A stretch of DNA of 8,760 nt. Source: Planctomycetota bacterium. GTDB lineage: Bacteria > Planctomycetota > PUPC01 > JACPCR01. The stretch lies in assembly GCA_030740295.1 (NCBI GenBank), contig JASLXP010000200.1, forward strand, positions 1 to 8,760. Direction: 5' to 3'. The notes beneath the pieces were generated by a model that made no database searches, was not told the DNA's origin, and saw nothing but the letters and a program-made list of their open reading frames with translations. The translations under genes were made by a program, and so were the position numbers. Positions 7,411-8,760 of the stretch are shown piece by piece; position 1 is the first letter of the stretch, and the number at the start of each line of letters is the position of its first letter.

Positions 7411-8760
7411 ATGCACTTCTTTGCTCCCCCCGCATTTTGGGGTTTCTTCGCCCTGGCGGCCGTGCCGCTGATTCTGTACCTGCTGTTCCGGAGAAAGAAG
7501 CGGGACGTTCCCTGGGCGGCCACCTATATCCTGAAGCGGACCCTCAAGTCTCAGTCAAAGGTCAATGTCTGGAAGCAGTACATCATCATATTTGTCAGGA
7601 CCCTGTCCTTTGTCGCCTTGCCTTTCGCCTTCCTGATGCCGTTTCTGGACTGGGCGCCTTCCGAGAGCGGCGCGTTTCCAACTGCCCCCGCGTCGACCCA
7701 TCGGATGATACTGCTCGATATGTCGGAGAGCATGGCAGCCTCTCATGAGAGCGGCCGGCGCATGGATGCGGCCCTGAGCCTCTATCGAAAAATCCTCGAG
7801 GCCGGCGCCTTTCGCGGACGTGTGGATATTCTGACGCTCAACAGCCCTGACAAGCCCCTGACCTTCGAAACATTTCCGATCCCCGACCTGGAGATGGAAG
7901 AGCTGCTCGGGACGCTGACCCTGTCGAAGCAAAGGGTGGATTTTGAGAGAGGGTTCCGAACGGCTCTCCGCGAATTCCGAACCAGCCATTTCAGCAGGAA
8001 AGAACTTTTTATCCTCTCGGATTTCAGCCGGCAGGACCTTATCGGCCTCGATGATTACTCCGGTCTGGTGAAGGCCCTTCAGAAACAGGAGGTAGAACTT
8101 CTCGGCCTCAGCTACGAAAATCCTTCGGCCGATAATTTCGCACTGCTGGACATGACTCCTGCCATGGATCTTCTCCTGGCGGGCCGCCCCACCCTCTTCT
8201 ATGTACGCGTGGGCTACTACGGGAAAAAGGCAACTGCCGATACCTGGCTGAGCATTCGCACGGGAAAAGGAAAAGTCCTTTACGAGGAAGCGGTGAATCT
8301 GGCGCCGGGCGAAAAGACACTCGAGATTCCCCTGACCCTCGGCGGGAAAGAGCAGACGTTGGTCGCCCAACTGGGGGAGGATGATCTCCTTCTCGACAAC
8401 CAGATCGAGCGCAGCTACCGGGTGAGTGACAAGCTGAGTCTCGTCATCGTGCAGGATCTCAATCTCGCAAAAGGCTTCAAGAACCCGCGAAAGTGGCTTG
8501 AATTCGCACTGGCAGGAAACGCCGGGGCAGGACAGAAGAAGAGCATCTTTAATCTGAAGCACATCCGGGATCACATGAAGCAGAGAGTCCTCGGTGGCAG
8601 CGAAATCCTGGAAAAGACGGTTGGGGATTCACCGGAGAATGGGGCCGGATACCGGACGGTTCTGAAAACAGTCATCACCGCGCAGATGAGCCCTGCCTTG
8701 CTTCGAGGCATGGATGGTATCCTGCTCCTGGATGTGGATACGACCACCGATGAATCGATC
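7411..8760 (+). CDS. BatA-domain membrane protein with vWA domain (3' end outside window)
   Basis: The first 450 codons, still open at the window end. Residues 1-80 match the aerotolerance-regulator (BatA) N-terminal pattern: MHFFAPPAFW, a membrane helix at about 8-26, a basic RRKKR patch (27-31), then a second helix at about 57-79. A von Willebrand factor A domain follows at about 97-235, with the metal-site motif DMSES (103-107) and SDF (203-205) after a hydrophobic strand. The usual metal-site Thr appears replaced by Val176 (RVDFERGF). A beta-sandwich-like stretch runs to about 335. From about 340 (LSLVIVQDL, then GILLLDVDT at 436-444) the sequence resembles the Rossmann, glutamine-amidotransferase-like C-terminal part of large BatA-type proteins of planctomycetes. 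Such proteins usually accompany MoxR ATPase and DUF58 genes; none precedes it here, so partners, if any, lie downstream. The start is the first ATG after an in-frame TGA at 7366; no clear Shine-Dalgarno is seen. Confidence 0.88.
   Translation, partial: MHFFAPPAFWGFFALAAVPLILYLLFRRKKRDVPWAATYILKRTLKSQSKVNVWKQYIIIFVRTLSFVALPFAFLMPFLDWAPSESGAFPTAPASTHRMILLDMSESMAASHESGRRMDAALSLYRKILEAGAFRGRVDILTLNSPDKPLTFETFPIPDLEMEELLGTLTLSKQRVDFERGFRTALREFRTSHFSRKELFILSDFSRQDLIGLDDYSGLVKALQKQEVELLGLSYENPSADNFALLDMTPAMDLLLAGRPTLFYVRVGYYGKKATADTWLSIRTGKGKVLYEEAVNLAPGEKTLEIPLTLGGKEQTLVAQLGEDDLLLDNQIERSYRVSDKLSLVIVQDLNLAKGFKNPRKWLEFALAGNAGAGQKKSIFNLKHIRDHMKQRVLGGSEILEKTVGDSPENGAGYRTVLKTVITAQMSPALLRGMDGILLLDVDTTTDESI

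Noticed and set aside
7555..8574. 339-codon open frame on the - strand over the vWA gene
   Set aside because: Antisense to a gene with clear BatA and vWA features; no recognisable domain and no promoter or ribosome binding site noted.

Overview
The window looks like a chromosomal stretch from a GC-rich, Gram-negative bacterium, most plausibly an uncultured member of the PVC group (Planctomycetota, Verrucomicrobiota, Lentisphaerota or Kiritimatiellota). The grounds are the very large exported multidomain carbohydrate-active protein, the RraA-family aldolase-like protein next to it, the BatA/von Willebrand factor A (vWA) protein with a long C-terminal extension, weak Shine-Dalgarno signals and repeat-rich gaps between genes. 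This is inference from gene style; no rRNA or marker gene is present.

Layout. Positions 1-355 are non-coding and hold a palindromic repeat element (77-206, with a perfect 16-bp hairpin at its centre) and a C-rich 28-bp tandem repeat (286-341). An RraA-family gene follows on the + strand (356-1093). After a 243-bp gap, a single giant gene on the - strand fills 1337-6853 and converges on the RraA gene. Its exported product of about 1838 residues combines N-terminal beta-sandwich domains, a probable TIM-barrel glycoside-hydrolase-like core, a CBM9-like domain and a TPR-like helical tail. A 557-bp divergent intergenic region (6854-7410) holds two inverted repeats and a possible promoter. Finally a BatA-type membrane protein with a vWA domain starts at 7411 on the + strand and runs off the window end.

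How the genes relate. The giant hydrolase-like protein probably acts outside the cytoplasm on a polysaccharide or glycoconjugate. The RraA-like protein is a candidate class II aldolase or decarboxylase for a 2-keto acid, which could fit sugar-acid breakdown, but the two genes are convergent and not co-transcribed, so a shared pathway is only a guess. The vWA protein is divergent and belongs to a different functional theme, the MoxR/BatA-type cell-envelope or stress cluster.

No CRISPR array, integrase, transposase, tRNA or rRNA was seen. The main novelty candidate is the giant multidomain enzyme: its barrel core could not be placed in a known glycoside hydrolase family by eye. The other points of interest are the repeat elements and a non-canonical metal-site residue in the vWA protein.
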